Assembly: GCF_003268395.1 (NCBI RefSeq)
Contig: NZ_LQXQ01000032.1
Coordinates: 1 to 44,098 of the forward strand
DNA: 44,098 bases
Direction: 5' to 3'
Source: Acinetobacter sp. CFCC 10889
GTDB taxonomy: Bacteria > Pseudomonadota > Gammaproteobacteria > Pseudomonadales > Moraxellaceae
In this document: positions 28,333 to 38,462 of the stretch, piece by piece
How positions within the stretch are numbered: the first letter of the stretch is position 1
Layout: the number at the start of each line of letters is the position of its first letter
Notes under the pieces: model-generated
What the model saw: only the letters and a program-made list of their open reading frames with translations
Databases searched by the model: none
What the model was told of the DNA's origin: nothing
Program-made: the position numbers and the translations under genes

Positions 28333-30213
28333 TTAAGCCGATTTTTTCGCTTGATTATTCTTACGAATCGTAATCATCAACAATTGTACTGCCGCAGGAG
28401 TTACACCCGGAATACGACCTGCTTGTGCCAAAGTCTCAGGACGAACATCTTTTAATTTCAAGGTAATTTCACGAGATAAACCAGAAACTACATCATAATC
28501 AAAGTCAGCAGGAATACGGGTTTCTTCCAAACGCTTCATTTGCGCAACATCTTCTTGCTGACGGTGAATATAACCTGCATATTTCACCGCAATTTCGATC
28601 TGCTCACCCACAAATGCAGTGACTTCAGAACCTGTGATTTCAGCGATTTGAGCAAAATTAATATTTGGACGTTTCAACAAATCAATCGCATTGGTTTCTT
28701 TAGACAGATCATCACCGGTCAATTCAACGAATTTTTTACCCAATGGATTATTTGGCGCAGCCCAAAGATGTTGTAAACGAGCTTTTTCAGTTTCTACTGC
28801 TTCCATTTTTTGGCAGTAAGAATCCCAACGTGCATCATCCACCAAGCCCAATTCACGACCCATTGGTGTTAAACGTTGATCAGCATTGTCTTCACGAAGC
28901 ATCAAACGATATTCCGCACGCGAAGTAAACATACGGTACGGCTCTTTGGTACCCAATGTAATAAGATCATCAACAAGTACGCCCATATACGCTTCATCAC
29001 GTTTTGGTGTCCATTGCTCTTGATCCCACGCACGGCGAGCAGCATTTAGACCTGCCAATAAACCTTGTGCGCCTGCTTCTTCATAACCTGTAGTCCCGTT
29101 GATTTGACCCGCAAAGTACAAGTTATTGATTGATTTGGTTTCTAAAGAGAACTTCAAAGATTGCGGGTTGAAATAATCATACTCAATCGCATAGCCTGGT
29201 CGAAGAATGTGTGCATTTTCCATACCACGAATCGAACGCACCAATTCAAACTGCACATCAAACGGTAAAGAGGTCGAAATACCATTTGGATAAAGCTCAT
29301 GGGTATCTAAACCTTCAGGCTCAAGGAAGACTTGATGTGAGTTTTTATCTGCAAATTTATTGATTTTATCTTCAATCGATGGGCAATAACGAGGACCAAC
29401 GCCTTCAATCACACCCGTATACATCGGTGAACGATCTAGACCACCACGAATAATGTCATGCGTGCGTTCATTGGTATGTGTGATGTAGCAGTTCACTTGC
29501 TCAGGATGCATCGACACATCGCCCATAAATGACATGGTTGGCGATGGGAAATCCCCCGGTTGTGGTGTCATCACAGAAAAATCAACTGAACGTGCATCAA
29601 TACGTGGCGGTGTACCTGTTTTTAAACGACCAACAGGAAGTTTTAATTCACGTAAACGTGCCGCAAGTGAAATAGATGGAGGATCACCCGCACGACCACC
29701 TGATGAATTATTCAAACCAACATGAATCACACCGCCAAGGAAAGTCCCCGTTGTTAATACAACCGTTTTCGCATCAAAGCGAATGCCCATTTGTGTCACA
29801 ACACCTTTAACGGTATCGCCTTCAACGATCAAATCATCCGCCGCTTGTTGGAAAATGTCCAAATTGGCTTGATTTTCTAAAGTATGACGAATCGCTGCTT
29901 TATAACGGATACGATCTGCTTGTGCACGTGTCGCTCGAACTGCCGCACCTTTGCGTGAGTTGAGAATACGGAATTGAATACCGCCTTTATCAGCAGCAAG
30001 TGCCATCGCACCGCCTAAGGCATCAATTTCACGGACCAAATGTGATTTACCAATACCACCAATCGCTGGGTTACAGCTCATCTGCCCTAAAGTCTCAATA
30101 TTATGAGTAAGGAGTAAAGTCTGTCGACCCATACGTGCCGCAGCAAGTGCCGCTTCCGTACCTGCGTGACCGCCGCCGATAACAATAACATCGTAAACTT
30201 TAGGATAATGCAT
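28333..30213 (-). CDS. mnmG: tRNA uridine-5-carboxymethylaminomethyl modification enzyme MnmG
   Basis: With MnmE it installs the cmnm5 group on wobble U34 of several tRNAs, using FAD, NADH and methylene-THF. The FAD-binding motif GGGHAG is at 13-18. The conserved [60 protein letters not shown] and [17 protein letters not shown] segments are all present. Length 626 aa is normal. The likely promoter is an extended -10, TGC-TATAAT, on the minus strand at 30247-30255. Confidence 0.98.
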   Translation of the reverse strand: MHYPKVYDVIVIGGGHAGTEAALAAARMGRQTLLLTHNIETLGQMSCNPAIGGIGKSHLVREIDALGGAMALAADKGGIQFRILNSRKGAAVRATRAQADRIRYKAAIRHTLENQANLDIFQQAADDLIVEGDTVKGVVTQMGIRFDAKTVVLTTGTFLGGVIHVGLNNSSGGRAGDPPSISLAARLRELKLPVGRLKTGTPPRIDARSVDFSVMTPQPGDFPSPTMSFMGDVSMHPEQVNCYITHTNERTHDIIRGGLDRSPMYTGVIEGVGPRYCPSIEDKINKFADKNSHQVFLEPEGLDTHELYPNGISTSLPFDVQFELVRSIRGMENAHILRPGYAIEYDYFNPQSLKFSLETKSINNLYFAGQINGTTGYEEAGAQGLLAGLNAARRAWDQEQWTPKRDEAYMGVLVDDLITLGTKEPYRMFTSRAEYRLMLREDNADQRLTPMGRELGLVDDARWDSYCQKMEAVETEKARLQHLWAAPNNPLGKKFVELTGDDLSKETNAIDLLKRPNINFAQIAEITGSEVTAFVGEQIEIAVKYAGYIHRQQEDVAQMKRLEETRIPADFDYDVVSGLSREITLKLKDVRPETLAQAGRIPGVTPAAVQLLMITIRKNNQAKKSA

Positions 30214-30460
30214 AGTGGTAATTGAGAGAAAATAAAATGACGTAAAATTATAGCAAATTTTTAACTTTAGTATGAGAACGATTTACAATTTTTATTTTCC
30301 TTTGCCGTTTCACACCCTTACATACCGTCACATTTTGTAGCAGTTCACTCCTACAAACTAAATATAACTTTTTTAAAAAAGTTCCTAGTATGAATAACGA
30401 ACAGAGGTCAGGGTTGCTTTTCCCTCATTATATTATTTGATTAAATAAAGGACGCATGTT

Positions 30461-30910
30461 ATGAAAAATACTATTTTAAAAGCACTTTCTCTTTCACTTA
30501 TGTGTTTTGTTGGTACAAGCTTTGCACATGCAGCTGATGAGAACTCAAGCAAAGCCGAAGTAAACAAACAAGTTCAAGTGTGCAAAAATAAAAAGCAAGG
30601 TGATTGGGTAGTCTATGCCAATAAAGGCGTGACCTACAATGGTTCATGTGAACCTAATGAAAATGGTAAATTACAATTTGCTTTCCCTGCACCCGCTGGA
30701 GGTGCTTCAGCAGCCGCTGCTCAAGCAGAGCCAACTGCTATTGAAAATACACCTGCAGTAGAGAATACTCCTGCTGCTCAACCAGAAGCCGCTGCACCTG
30801 CAACCGATGCAACACAACAAGCTAGTCCTGAAGCTGCTGCACCTGCAACAGACGCAACACAACAAGCTAGTCCTGAAGCCGATGTAGAAGCTCCAGCTCT
30901 AGCACAATAA
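30461..30910 (+). CDS. Exported small protein with Ala/Pro/Gln repeat tail
   Basis: A 149-aa protein with a clean signal peptide (cleavage near AHA, residue 24). The folded part is about 50 residues with two Cys (VQVCKNKKQGDWV and YNGSCEPNENG), likely a disulfide, and then a low-complexity Ala/Glu/Pro/Thr tail. The tail has two tandem copies of EAAAPATDATQQASP, encoded by 45-bp repeats at 30785-30829 and 30830-30874. Function unknown. AAAGGACG precedes the start. Confidence 0.7.
   Translation: MKNTILKALSLSLMCFVGTSFAHAADENSSKAEVNKQVQVCKNKKQGDWVVYANKGVTYNGSCEPNENGKLQFAFPAPAGGASAAAAQAEPTAIENTPAVENTPAAQPEAAAPATDATQQASPEAAAPATDATQQASPEADVEAPALAQ
30785..30874 (+). repeat. Two tandem 45-bp coding repeats
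   Basis: In-frame direct repeats with only a few silent differences, coding for a 15-residue unit. Copy number may vary between strains. Confidence 0.9.
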
Positions 30911-30958
30911 TAAAAACTAAATACTTCAAATTATATTTTCATTGTGAAAATATAAGGC

Positions 30959-30992
30959 AAAAAGCGATCATCATCTGTTGGTCGCTTTTTAT
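30959..30992 (+). terminator. Terminator of the repeat-tail protein gene
   Basis: A 9-bp stem AAAAAGCGA / TCGCTTTTT with a 14-nt loop, ending in T. An 11-bp A/T-rich inverted repeat with a 3-nt centre (30931-30955) lies just before it. Confidence 0.75.
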
Positions 30993-31127
30993 ATTGCTCA
31001 GATAAATCAAATAAAAATTTAAATGTGATCAAAAATGTGTAATTTCATCTAATTTTCTATTCCACTTTTCTATAAATCGTTTAGGCTAAACCGAAGGATG
31101 ATTTAAAACAACAACAAAGGAAAAGAT

Positions 31128-32018
31128 ATGGATTCAGGGATTATTACCATTATGTTACCCCTAGCACTTGCCATCATCATGATCGGCTTAGGGTTAGAAC
31201 TTACTCCCAAAGATTTTGCTCGTGTTTCTAAACACCCTAAAGCAGTATTAATTGCATTATTTTGTCAATTGGTGCTCTTGGTTGGCATTGCTTTTATTCT
31301 TTGTAAAATCTTGGCTTTACCGCCGTTACTTGCAGTCGGTTTAATGCTGCTCGCAGCCTCACCTGGGGGTAGTACAGCAAATTTATTTAGTTATTTATTT
31401 AAAGGTGATATCGCCTTAAATATTACTTTAACGGCGATTAATTCTGTGATTGCTGCTTTTACCCTGCCCTTGATTGTCAATTTTTCCATTCAATACTTTA
31501 TGAATGATGGACAACAAATTAGTATGCAATTCAGTAAAATCTTACAAGTTTTTGCGATTATTTTAGTGCCAGTCTGTATCGGTATGTTGATTCGCAATTA
31601 TGCGCCACATTTTACAGAGAAACTCAATAAGCCTTTACGAATATTCTCAGTCGTGTTCTTGATTTTAATTATCATCGGAGCGATAGCCAAAGAACGTGCA
31701 CATATTCTACAATACCTTACACAAGTCGGTTTAGCCACAGTCGTTTTCTGTATTTGTAGTCTAGTCATTGGCTATTTTGTACCTAGACTTTTAGGGATTA
31801 ATAGCGCCCAAGCTCGCGCTTGTGCATTTGAAATCGGCATTCACAACAGTACTTTGGCAATGACCATCGCCTTGACTGTGATCGCCAATACCACAGTTGC
31901 CATGCCTGCAGCAGTATATTCAATTTTCATGTATGTTTTCGCCGCTATTTTTGGCATGTTACTCAATAAGTTTCATCCGATCGAGATCAACAACTCCGCT
32001 TTAGTAAAGCCTCAATAA
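31128..32018 (+). CDS. Bile acid:sodium symporter (BASS) family transporter
   Basis: A 296-aa inner-membrane protein with about nine to ten helices. Family marks are MIGLGLELTPKDFARVSKHP, LLAASPGGSTANLFSYLFKGDIALNIT cut across two helices, and EIGIHNSTLAMTIAL near the sodium site. Such proteins carry organic anions with sodium; the substrate is not predictable. AAAGGAAAAG lies before the ATG. A strong terminator follows. Confidence 0.9.
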   Translation: MDSGIITIMLPLALAIIMIGLGLELTPKDFARVSKHPKAVLIALFCQLVLLVGIAFILCKILALPPLLAVGLMLLAASPGGSTANLFSYLFKGDIALNITLTAINSVIAAFTLPLIVNFSIQYFMNDGQQISMQFSKILQVFAIILVPVCIGMLIRNYAPHFTEKLNKPLRIFSVVFLILIIIGAIAKERAHILQYLTQVGLATVVFCICSLVIGYFVPRLLGINSAQARACAFEIGIHNSTLAMTIALTVIANTTVAMPAAVYSIFMYVFAAIFGMLLNKFHPIEINNSALVKPQ

Positions 32019-32057
32019 GTAATGTTTAAATACTGCAAATGACCTGTCTTTTCCCAT

Positions 32058-32095
32058 AAAAATAAGAGAATCTGATTTATTCTCTTATTTTTTTC
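32058..32095 (+). terminator. Terminator of the BASS transporter gene
   Basis: A 10-bp stem AATAAGAGAA / TTCTCTTATT with a 9-10-nt loop and a long T run. Confidence 0.92.
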
Positions 32096-32157
32096 TGTGA
32101 ATCAGATGCTATTCGGCTACAATAGCCCTTTGATGAAAATAAATTAGGTTTTTAATC

Positions 32158-33060
32158 GTGAAGTGGTTACAAATTCATATTACTGTTGAACAAGCAGAAG
32201 TCGATTTTACTGAAACATTACTGAGTTCTATTGGTGCAGTCAGTGTGACTTTGGACGATGCGGAAAACCAAGACTTATTAGAACCGCTTCCAGGTGAAAC
32301 ACCACTATGGAAAAAAGTTATCGTTACTGGCATTTATGCGCAAGAAGATGATGAAGAAATCGATGTTGCTGCTTTAGAAACATTTATCCGTTCACAAATG
32401 CCTGATGCACCTATGCGTAGCGAGTTCATCGAAGATCAAGAATGGGAGCGCACTTGGATGGATGCCTATGAACCCATTCAGATTGCTGAAAAATATTGGA
32501 TCGTACCAGAATGGATGGAAGCCCCTGAAGCAGATGCAGTGAATATTAAACTTGATCCAGGCTTAGCATTTGGTACAGGTAATCACGCTTCAACATTCTT
32601 ATGCTTACAATGGCTTGGTAAAACTGATGTAAAAGATAAGATTGTCATCGACTATGGCTGTGGTTCAGGTATTTTAGGCGTTGCTGCTCTCTTACTTGGT
32701 GCAAAAAAAGTCTATGCCACTGATATTGACCCTCAAGCCGTTTTGGCGACCCAACAAAATGCTGAGCTCAATGGTGTATTAGATAAACTCTATGTTGGCT
32801 TACCTGAAGAATTTAACCAAGAGCTCGCTGATCAAAAAGCTGATGTTTTTGTTGCCAATATTCTTGCAGGTCCGTTAATGATGCTTGCTGAAGAATTCTC
32901 AACTTTAATCAAATCTGAGGGTGAGTTCGCACTCGCAGGTGTAATTGAAGAACAAGTAACTGATGTTTCTGATGTTTATTCTCAATTTTTTGATATATTA
33001 GAAGTTGAAAAACGTGATGAAAATTGGTGTCGTATTTCAGGAAAACGTCATCAAGTATAA
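32158..33060 (+). CDS. prmA: Ribosomal protein L11 methyltransferase
   Basis: Trimethylates ribosomal protein L11 using SAM. The N-terminal substrate-binding domain is at about 1-100. The SAM site shows [20 protein letters not shown], then [20 protein letters not shown] and [10 protein letters not shown], and the methylase motif VANILAGPL. The start codon is GTG at 32158. Length 300 aa is typical. The zinc-ribbon gene follows 20 bp later, and fis-purH-purD lie downstream. Confidence 0.97.
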   Translation: MKWLQIHITVEQAEVDFTETLLSSIGAVSVTLDDAENQDLLEPLPGETPLWKKVIVTGIYAQEDDEEIDVAALETFIRSQMPDAPMRSEFIEDQEWERTWMDAYEPIQIAEKYWIVPEWMEAPEADAVNIKLDPGLAFGTGNHASTFLCLQWLGKTDVKDKIVIDYGCGSGILGVAALLLGAKKVYATDIDPQAVLATQQNAELNGVLDKLYVGLPEEFNQELADQKADVFVANILAGPLMMLAEEFSTLIKSEGEFALAGVIEEQVTDVSDVYSQFFDILEVEKRDENWCRISGKRHQV

Positions 33061-33080
33061 ACCCCAAAATTGATGAAACT

Positions 33081-33953
33081 ATGAGTGACAAACAGACCCG
33101 CTGTCCAAATTGCTTAACTTTATATAAAGTCTCTGTGATGCAACTGACTGTTGCGGAAGGTAGGGTCTGTTGTCCTAAATGTTCAGCCGAATTTAATGCA
33201 TTATTAAATTTAGTGGTGAATCAAAACGACCTCATTGAGACCTCCCCACCTCGAACAGTCACTCAACCGATTTTTCAACAAATTAGCAGAGAAGAATTGG
33301 TCGACTTTAAACTCGAAAAACAAAACCTCGCCGATTTCTTTAACCGCAAAATTAAAAATTCCAATATTGACTTAAGAACCTATCTAAATACGCTGAAGTT
33401 TGTCGAAGACAATACGCTAAATACATTTCCATCTTTACATTTAGCGACCCATCATAACCATAAACCACATACACAAATTCAAAAGACACGTCTTTATTAC
33501 ATCATGTGGACACTGATTAATATTGCCTTGGTCTCTATACTTAGCTTCCAAGTGTTGTGGTTTAACCCGAATTTATTAGACCGTTATCCGATTTTAAATA
33601 CAGTATTTACCCAGACTTGTTCTATTTTACGTTGTGAAACCATTGACCAACGCTATAAACAAATTTTGGTCAAGAATCTACAAGTCAAAGTAATAACGAT
33701 CAACGAAACTGAATTTTCAGGTCAATTACTCAATCAGTTTTCCAAAAGCTTAGAGTTACCTTTAATTAAAGTCTCTTTATATAAGGAGAATCAGCAAATC
33801 AAAACTTTTATTGTATCCTCAGACGAATATCTCGTGGAAAGCTTAACAGGGATTCGACGTATTCCACAAAATAGTCCTTATACCTTTAAATTTACCTTAC
33901 CAATTTCAAAAAACAGCATTGACAGTTGGAAATTAGAAATAATTCACCCTTAA
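33081..33953 (+). CDS. MJ0042 zinc-ribbon / DUF3426 membrane protein
   Basis: A 290-aa protein. The N-terminal zinc ribbon CPNCLTLYKVSVMQL...CCPKCSAEF matches the MJ0042 type. A polar linker follows, then one membrane helix (about 147-168, LYYIMWTLINIALVSILSFQ) and a C-terminal DUF3426 domain with a WKLEI ending. The domain probably lies in the periplasm; function unknown. The start ATG at 33081 begins the zinc ribbon; the frame is open further upstream inside prmA. The place between prmA and fis is common in Acinetobacter. Confidence 0.85.
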   Translation: MSDKQTRCPNCLTLYKVSVMQLTVAEGRVCCPKCSAEFNALLNLVVNQNDLIETSPPRTVTQPIFQQISREELVDFKLEKQNLADFFNRKIKNSNIDLRTYLNTLKFVEDNTLNTFPSLHLATHHNHKPHTQIQKTRLYYIMWTLINIALVSILSFQVLWFNPNLLDRYPILNTVFTQTCSILRCETIDQRYKQILVKNLQVKVITINETEFSGQLLNQFSKSLELPLIKVSLYKENQQIKTFIVSSDEYLVESLTGIRRIPQNSPYTFKFTLPISKNSIDSWKLEIIHP

Positions 33954-34018
33954 TATTGAAAAAAACTATAAAAAAATTAAAAAAAATGTAGTTTTCTTGC
34001 TCACTTTTTCTTAGACAA

Positions 34019-34027
34019 TGGTATCAT
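34019..34027 (+). promoter_or_regulatory. Putative fis promoter
   Basis: TGG followed by TATCAT (34022-34027) forms an extended -10. It is followed by the GC-rich discriminator GCGCC and preceded by long A tracts (33958-33988) that could act as an UP element, as for growth-rate-controlled fis in enterics. The start of transcription would lie near 34035, leaving a leader of about 290 nt. Confidence 0.5.
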
Positions 34028-34227
34028 ACGCGCCACGAAAGCTTTGTACCGCAAACTCCTCGCAATTTTTCACAACAAATATAGTCTTGACCATGTGCTT
34101 AATCTTCTATTTTGCGCATCAGGGATTATTTTTGTTTTAAAGTGATCAGTAACAAATATTAATTTATTGTTACGCTTATTTTTCACTCAATTGCGTAAGT
34201 TGTGGCAAGCTAATTGTTCTTGTTTTA

Positions 34228-34270
34228 GAGCCCACCGTTTTAGGATCTAAAACGGAGCTCGATATTTTTT
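34228..34270 (+). promoter_or_regulatory. Terminator-like hairpin in the fis leader
   Basis: A 9-bp perfect stem CCGTTTTAG / CTAAAACGG with a 3-nt loop, extended by GAGC / GCTC, followed 4 nt later by six T. It lies 57 bp before the fis start and inside the predicted leader, so it could attenuate fis. A smaller hairpin (GTAACAA / TTGTTAC) precedes it at about 34149-34173. The rest of the 33954-34326 gap is AT-rich. Confidence 0.5.
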
Positions 34271-34326
34271 AGACCACATTTATATTACTTTACCCAAGTA
34301 GTATCTGAATTTTCGGATTAACTCGC

Positions 34327-34596
34327 ATGAATAGCAAATCTCCTATTTTTACTGCACAATCTGATGTCGCTCTTCGTATTCACGTAGATCGCGCAGTTCG
34401 TCACTATTTTGCACAATTGCAAGGTGAGCAACCATCTCAAGTGTACGACATGGTGCTAGCAGAAATGGAGAAACCTCTTTTATCTGTTGTTTTAGAATAT
34501 ACGCGTGGTAATCAAACTCGCGCTGCTGAAATTCTCGGACTAAACCGCGGAACTTTACGTAAAAAGTTGAAAGCTCACGGTTTAATGAGTGAATAA
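34327..34596 (+). CDS. fis: DNA-binding protein Fis
   Basis: An 89-aa nucleoid protein that bends DNA and regulates stable-RNA and growth genes. The C-terminal helix-turn-helix reads [20 protein letters not shown] (about 58-77) followed by [10 protein letters not shown], the standard Fis ending. The N-terminal beta-hairpin region is less like E. coli. Unlike E. coli, fis is not behind dusB here; it has its own promoter and terminator. Confidence 0.95.
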   Translation: MNSKSPIFTAQSDVALRIHVDRAVRHYFAQLQGEQPSQVYDMVLAEMEKPLLSVVLEYTRGNQTRAAEILGLNRGTLRKKLKAHGLMSE

Positions 34597-34604
34597 ATGA
34601 TAAA

Positions 34605-34633
34605 ATGCTCACGGCTTGCGTGGGCATTTTTTT
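34605..34633 (+). terminator. Terminator of fis
   Basis: A 9-bp stem ATGCTCACG / CGTGGGCAT (one G-U pair), 5-nt loop and a T run, 8 bp after the fis stop. Confidence 0.9.
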
Positions 34634-34690
34634 ACCTACGTTTTGCCTATTTGTTTAAATCTCTAGACTAAAGAACTGTTGACGAAGATC

Positions 34691-36265
34691 ATGACTATTA
34701 AACGCGCTTTAATTTCTGTTTCAGATAAGACTGGAATTGTTGAATTTGCCCAAAACCTTGTTGCTCTTGGGGTGGAAATTTTATCTACAGGTGGTACATA
34801 CAAGTTGCTTAAAGACAACAATGTTGCCGTAGTTGAAGTTTCAGAGCACACAGGTTTCCCAGAAATGATGGATGGTCGTGTAAAAACATTACATCCAAAA
34901 ATTCATGGTGGGATCTTGGCTCGCCGTGGTCTAGACGAAGCTGTAATGGCTGAACACAACATTGATGCGATTGATCTTGTTGTTGTGAACTTATATCCAT
35001 TTGCTGCAACTGTGGCAAAACCTAACTGTTCACTTGCAGATGCGATTGAAAATATCGACATCGGTGGTCCAACCATGGTTCGTGCTGCTGCGAAAAACCA
35101 TGCTTCTGTCGGTATTGTTGTCAATGCATCTGACTATGCAACTATCGTTGAAGAGTTAAAAGCAAACGGTGCTTTATCTCATGCAACACGTTTTGACTTA
35201 GCAGTTAAAGCATTTGAACATACTGCACAGTATGACGGTATGATTGCTTCTTACTTAGGCGCTCGCGTAGGTAAAGCAGAAGGTCAAGCAGACAAATTTG
35301 CACGTACTTTCAATACCCAATTAAACAAAGTTCAAGACCTTCGTTATGGTGAAAACCCGCATCAATCTGCTGCATTCTATGTAGAGGATACTGCGACTGA
35401 AGCGTCTGTTTCTACAGCGAAACAACTTCAGGGTAAAGAGCTGTCTTATAACAACATCGCAGATACAGATGCAGCACTTGAATGTGTGAAATCATTTGCA
35501 AAACCTGCTTGTGTGATCGTGAAACATGCAAATCCTTGTGGTGTTGCGGTTTCTTTAGATGGTATCCAAGCTGCTTATGATCTTGCTTATGCAACCGATC
35601 CTGAATCAGCATTCGGCGGCATCATTGCATTCAACCGTGAATTAGATGTTGCAACTGCGCAAGCGATTGTAGACCGTCAATTCGTTGAAGTGATCATTGC
35701 GCCAAGCATCGCTGATGGTGTACTTGAAGTGACTGGCGCGAAGAAAAATGTCCGTGTACTTGTATGTGGCGAACTTCCTGCAATCGATGCACGTCAGGCT
35801 CAACTTGACTATAAACGTGTAAACGGCGGTTTACTAGTTCAAGATCAAGACTTAGGCATGATCACTAAAGATGACCTTAAAGTTGTGACGAAGCGTGTGC
35901 CAACTGAAGCAGAAATTGATGACTTAATCTTTGCTTGGAAAGTTGCGAAATACGTGAAATCAAATGCGATTGTTTATGCTAAAGGGCGTCAAACGATTGG
36001 TGTAGGTGCTGGTCAAATGAGCCGTGTAAACTCTGCACGTATTGCTGCGATCAAAGCTGAACATGCTGGCTTAGTGGTTGAAGGTGCTGTAATGGCGTCT
36101 GATGCATTCTTCCCATTCCGTGATGGTATTGATAATGCTGCGAAAGCAGGTATCAAATGCATTATCCAACCGGGTGGTTCTATGCGTGATGAAGAAACCA
36201 TTGCTGCTGCTGACGAAGCTGGTATTGCAATGGTGTTCACGGGTATGCGTCATTTCCGTCACTAA
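34691..36265 (+). CDS. purH: Bifunctional AICAR formyltransferase / IMP cyclohydrolase
   Basis: Catalyses the last two steps of IMP synthesis. The N-terminal IMP cyclohydrolase (MGS-like) domain has [17 protein letters not shown] and [10 protein letters not shown], then [15 protein letters not shown]. The C-terminal formyltransferase domain has [39 protein letters not shown] and ending [10 protein letters not shown] chose the ATG at 34691 (524 aa) because [11 protein letters not shown] is the family start; a TTG 12 bp upstream is in frame. Confidence 0.98.
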   Translation: MTIKRALISVSDKTGIVEFAQNLVALGVEILSTGGTYKLLKDNNVAVVEVSEHTGFPEMMDGRVKTLHPKIHGGILARRGLDEAVMAEHNIDAIDLVVVNLYPFAATVAKPNCSLADAIENIDIGGPTMVRAAAKNHASVGIVVNASDYATIVEELKANGALSHATRFDLAVKAFEHTAQYDGMIASYLGARVGKAEGQADKFARTFNTQLNKVQDLRYGENPHQSAAFYVEDTATEASVSTAKQLQGKELSYNNIADTDAALECVKSFAKPACVIVKHANPCGVAVSLDGIQAAYDLAYATDPESAFGGIIAFNRELDVATAQAIVDRQFVEVIIAPSIADGVLEVTGAKKNVRVLVCGELPAIDARQAQLDYKRVNGGLLVQDQDLGMITKDDLKVVTKRVPTEAEIDDLIFAWKVAKYVKSNAIVYAKGRQTIGVGAGQMSRVNSARIAAIKAEHAGLVVEGAVMASDAFFPFRDGIDNAAKAGIKCIIQPGGSMRDEETIAAADEAGIAMVFTGMRHFRH

Positions 36266-36280
36266 TTAATATATAAGTCG

Positions 36281-36425
36281 TATTTATTAATCCCCCTAAA
36301 TCCCCCTTTGTAAAAAGGGGGACTTTTCGCATCATAAAACTGTGTTTTATTTGCGATGCCCTTCCCCTTTTTAAAGGGTGAGAATCCTCAGAATATATTC
36401 TGAGTTCGCAAGGTGGGATTCTATT
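36281..36425. repeat. Structured intergenic element between purH and purD
   Basis: A chain of hairpins: TCCCCCTT / AAGGGGGA (36301-36322), a stem at 36329-36359 (GCATC..ATAAAAC / GTTTTAT..GATGC), and a perfect 18-bp palindrome CTCAGAATA / TATTCTGAG (36387-36404) nested in GAATCC / GGATTC (36382-36421). C-runs like AATCCCCC are common in repeated intergenic DNA of Acinetobacter, so it may be a REP- or MITE-like element; I cannot test its copy number. Confidence 0.55.
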
Positions 36426-36443
36426 CTTTTGAGGGATTTTTAG

Positions 36444-37730
36444 ATGAATATTTTAGTTTTGGGTAATGGCGGTCGTGAACATGCACTTGCATGGAAAATC
36501 GCACAAGATGACAAAGTCGCAAAAGTATTTGTAGCACCAGGTAATGCTGGTTCTGCAACTGAAAATAAATGCGAAAATGTTGCCTTAAATATTTTAGACA
36601 ATGCTGCGATCATCGACTTTGCAAAAAACAATGCAGTTGATTTAGTCATCGTTGGCCCTGAAGCACCACTTGTAAATGGTGTAGTTGATGCTTGCCGTGA
36701 AGCTGGCGTTAAAATCTGGGGTCCAACTCAGTTTGCTGCACAGCTTGAAGGCTCGAAAGCATTTGCGAAACACTTCCTGAAACGCCATAACATTCCAACA
36801 GCTTTCTATGATGTATTTACAGAAGTAGATGCAGCTAAAGCATTTGTAGAAAAAAATGGCGCACCGATTGTCATCAAAGCGGACGGTCTTGCTGCGGGTA
36901 AAGGTGTGATCGTTGCGATGACCAATCAAGAAGCATTTGATGCAATTGATGACATGCTTGCAGGCAACAAATTTGGTGATGCGGGTTCTCGTGTCGTGAT
37001 TGAAGAATTCTTAGCAGGTGAAGAAGCATCTTTCATCTGTATGATTGATGGCGACAACATTTTACCAATGGCAACATCTCAAGATCACAAACGTATTTTT
37101 GAAGGTGACCAAGGTCCGAACACTGGCGGTATGGGTGCTTACTCTCCTGCGCCTGTTGTGACTGCGGATGTATTTGAAAAAACCATGCGTGAAGTGATGC
37201 GTCCAACTGTAGATGGTATGAAAGCAGATGGTCACGTTTACACTGGTTTCTTGTATGCAGGCTTGATGATTGATGAACAAGGTCAACCGAAAGTGATCGA
37301 GTTCAACTGTCGTTTTGGTGATCCTGAAACTCAACCCATCATGATGCGTTTAAAATCATCACTTGTTGATTTGGTTGAAGCGGGTATTGCAGGTAATTTA
37401 CCAAAAGAAGCTGATTGGGATGAGCGTAAAACAGTTGGTATCGTTTTAGCATCGAAAGGCTATCCTGAAACATCAAGCAATGGCGATGTAATTTCAGGTT
37501 TAGATACTGAAATGGCAGATGCTAAAGTATTCCATGCAGGTACGAAAGCCAATGAAAATGGCGACATCGTAACTGCAGGTGGTCGTGTACTTTGCGTAAC
37601 AGCGCTGGGTAATACCATTGGTGAAGCGCAAGCGAAAGCTTTAGAACTTTGCCAAAAAGTGACTTTTGATGGTGTTCAATACCGTAAAGATATTGGTTAC
37701 CGTGCCATTGCACGTGAAAATGCTGAATAA
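36444..37730 (+). CDS. purD: Phosphoribosylamine-glycine ligase
   Basis: Joins glycine to phosphoribosylamine with ATP, the second step of purine synthesis. The ATP-grasp fold shows NILVLGNGGREHALAWK at the N-terminus, VIKADGLAAGKGVIVA in the ATP site, NTGGMGAYSPAP, and EFNCRFGDPETQP with metal-binding residues. Length 428 aa is typical. GAGGGA precedes the start. The 3' end (37671-37727) has a decayed copy 735 bp downstream. Confidence 0.98.
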   Translation: MNILVLGNGGREHALAWKIAQDDKVAKVFVAPGNAGSATENKCENVALNILDNAAIIDFAKNNAVDLVIVGPEAPLVNGVVDACREAGVKIWGPTQFAAQLEGSKAFAKHFLKRHNIPTAFYDVFTEVDAAKAFVEKNGAPIVIKADGLAAGKGVIVAMTNQEAFDAIDDMLAGNKFGDAGSRVVIEEFLAGEEASFICMIDGDNILPMATSQDHKRIFEGDQGPNTGGMGAYSPAPVVTADVFEKTMREVMRPTVDGMKADGHVYTGFLYAGLMIDEQGQPKVIEFNCRFGDPETQPIMMRLKSSLVDLVEAGIAGNLPKEADWDERKTVGIVLASKGYPETSSNGDVISGLDTEMADAKVFHAGTKANENGDIVTAGGRVLCVTALGNTIGEAQAKALELCQKVTFDGVQYRKDIGYRAIARENAE

Positions 37731-37752
37731 GTTTTCAGAGTCTCAGTATTTT

Positions 37753-37778
37753 AAAAACCCGCTTAGGCGGTTTTTTTT
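37753..37778 (+). terminator. Terminator of purD
   Basis: Stem CCGC / GCGG extended by A/T pairs with one bulge, 4-nt loop TTAG, and eight T. Confidence 0.8.
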
Positions 37779-37849
37779 ATTGTTCATTCAACCAATAAAA
37801 ATCACAATCATTTCACATATACTTCACTTCACATTGACACTAATACAGG

Positions 37850-38422
37850 ATGATCATTGCAATAACCTTTGAATCTGTTTTATGTATATTTCTCTTATTT
37901 TTACATTTTTTTTTAATGATTCCAATAGGATTCATCATATCAAAATTTGATCAACAATATAAAAACACTTACATCCATCTATTTATAAAACGGTGTTTTT
38001 GGGTCGCAATTTCATTTCTACCATTTATCTGGTACATATTTATTATAGATTTAGGGCAACATAATGCGAATGGTTCAGCTGTACTCGGAGAAGCTATAAT
38101 TATACTTATTTCACCATTTTTAGTAATTTCCAGTTTTCTCTTAGGACATGTTTGTTTCATTGCAACATTCCTGTGCATACATCACATATTTCAGAAAATC
38201 CATAAGAAAACCACCAGTTTTATGCTGAGCATTATCCTCAGTGTATTGCTTATGACTATCTTATTAGAGTTGATTTGGTGGGGAATGTTTAGTTCTGAAA
38301 AGTCCATTCCTCTTCGTATTTATACATGGAATCTTGTAATACTTACCTTTCCTTGGATACCAGTTATTGGAGCTGTAATAATTCAAAAATGGAAATCTCA
38401 AAAAGGGGGTTCAATACCATAA
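37850..38422 (+). CDS. AT-rich hypothetical membrane protein
   Basis: A 190-aa protein with about five hydrophobic helices and short polar loops; no family recognised. The gene is more AT-rich than its neighbours, and its stop codon lies inside a degenerate copy of the purD 3' end, which suggests that it arrived with, or was trapped by, a past rearrangement. The start is uncertain: ATG at 37850 has only AGG close by. Confidence 0.5.
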   Translation: MIIAITFESVLCIFLLFLHFFLMIPIGFIISKFDQQYKNTYIHLFIKRCFWVAISFLPFIWYIFIIDLGQHNANGSAVLGEAIIILISPFLVISSFLLGHVCFIATFLCIHHIFQKIHKKTTSFMLSIILSVLLMTILLELIWWGMFSSEKSIPLRIYTWNLVILTFPWIPVIGAVIIQKWKSQKGGSIP

Positions 38423-38462
38423 AGATATTGGTTATCGTGTGATTATACGTGAAAATTTTGAA
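38406..38462 (+). repeat. Degenerate duplicate of the purD 3' end
   Basis: 48 of 57 bases match purD 37671-37727 at a fixed offset of 735 bp. It codes, in the purD frame, VQYHKDIGYRVIIRENFE against VQYRKDIGYRAIARENAE, and stays open to a TAA at 38481. Together with the real purD end it brackets the AT-rich membrane protein gene as a direct repeat. The rest of 38423-38913 is AT-rich with the promoter of the next gene. Confidence 0.85.

Noticed and set aside
34093..34140. 15-codon hydrophobic frame in the fis leader as a gene
   Set aside because: No convincing ribosome site and such short frames occur by chance; kept only as a remark in the fis leader finding.
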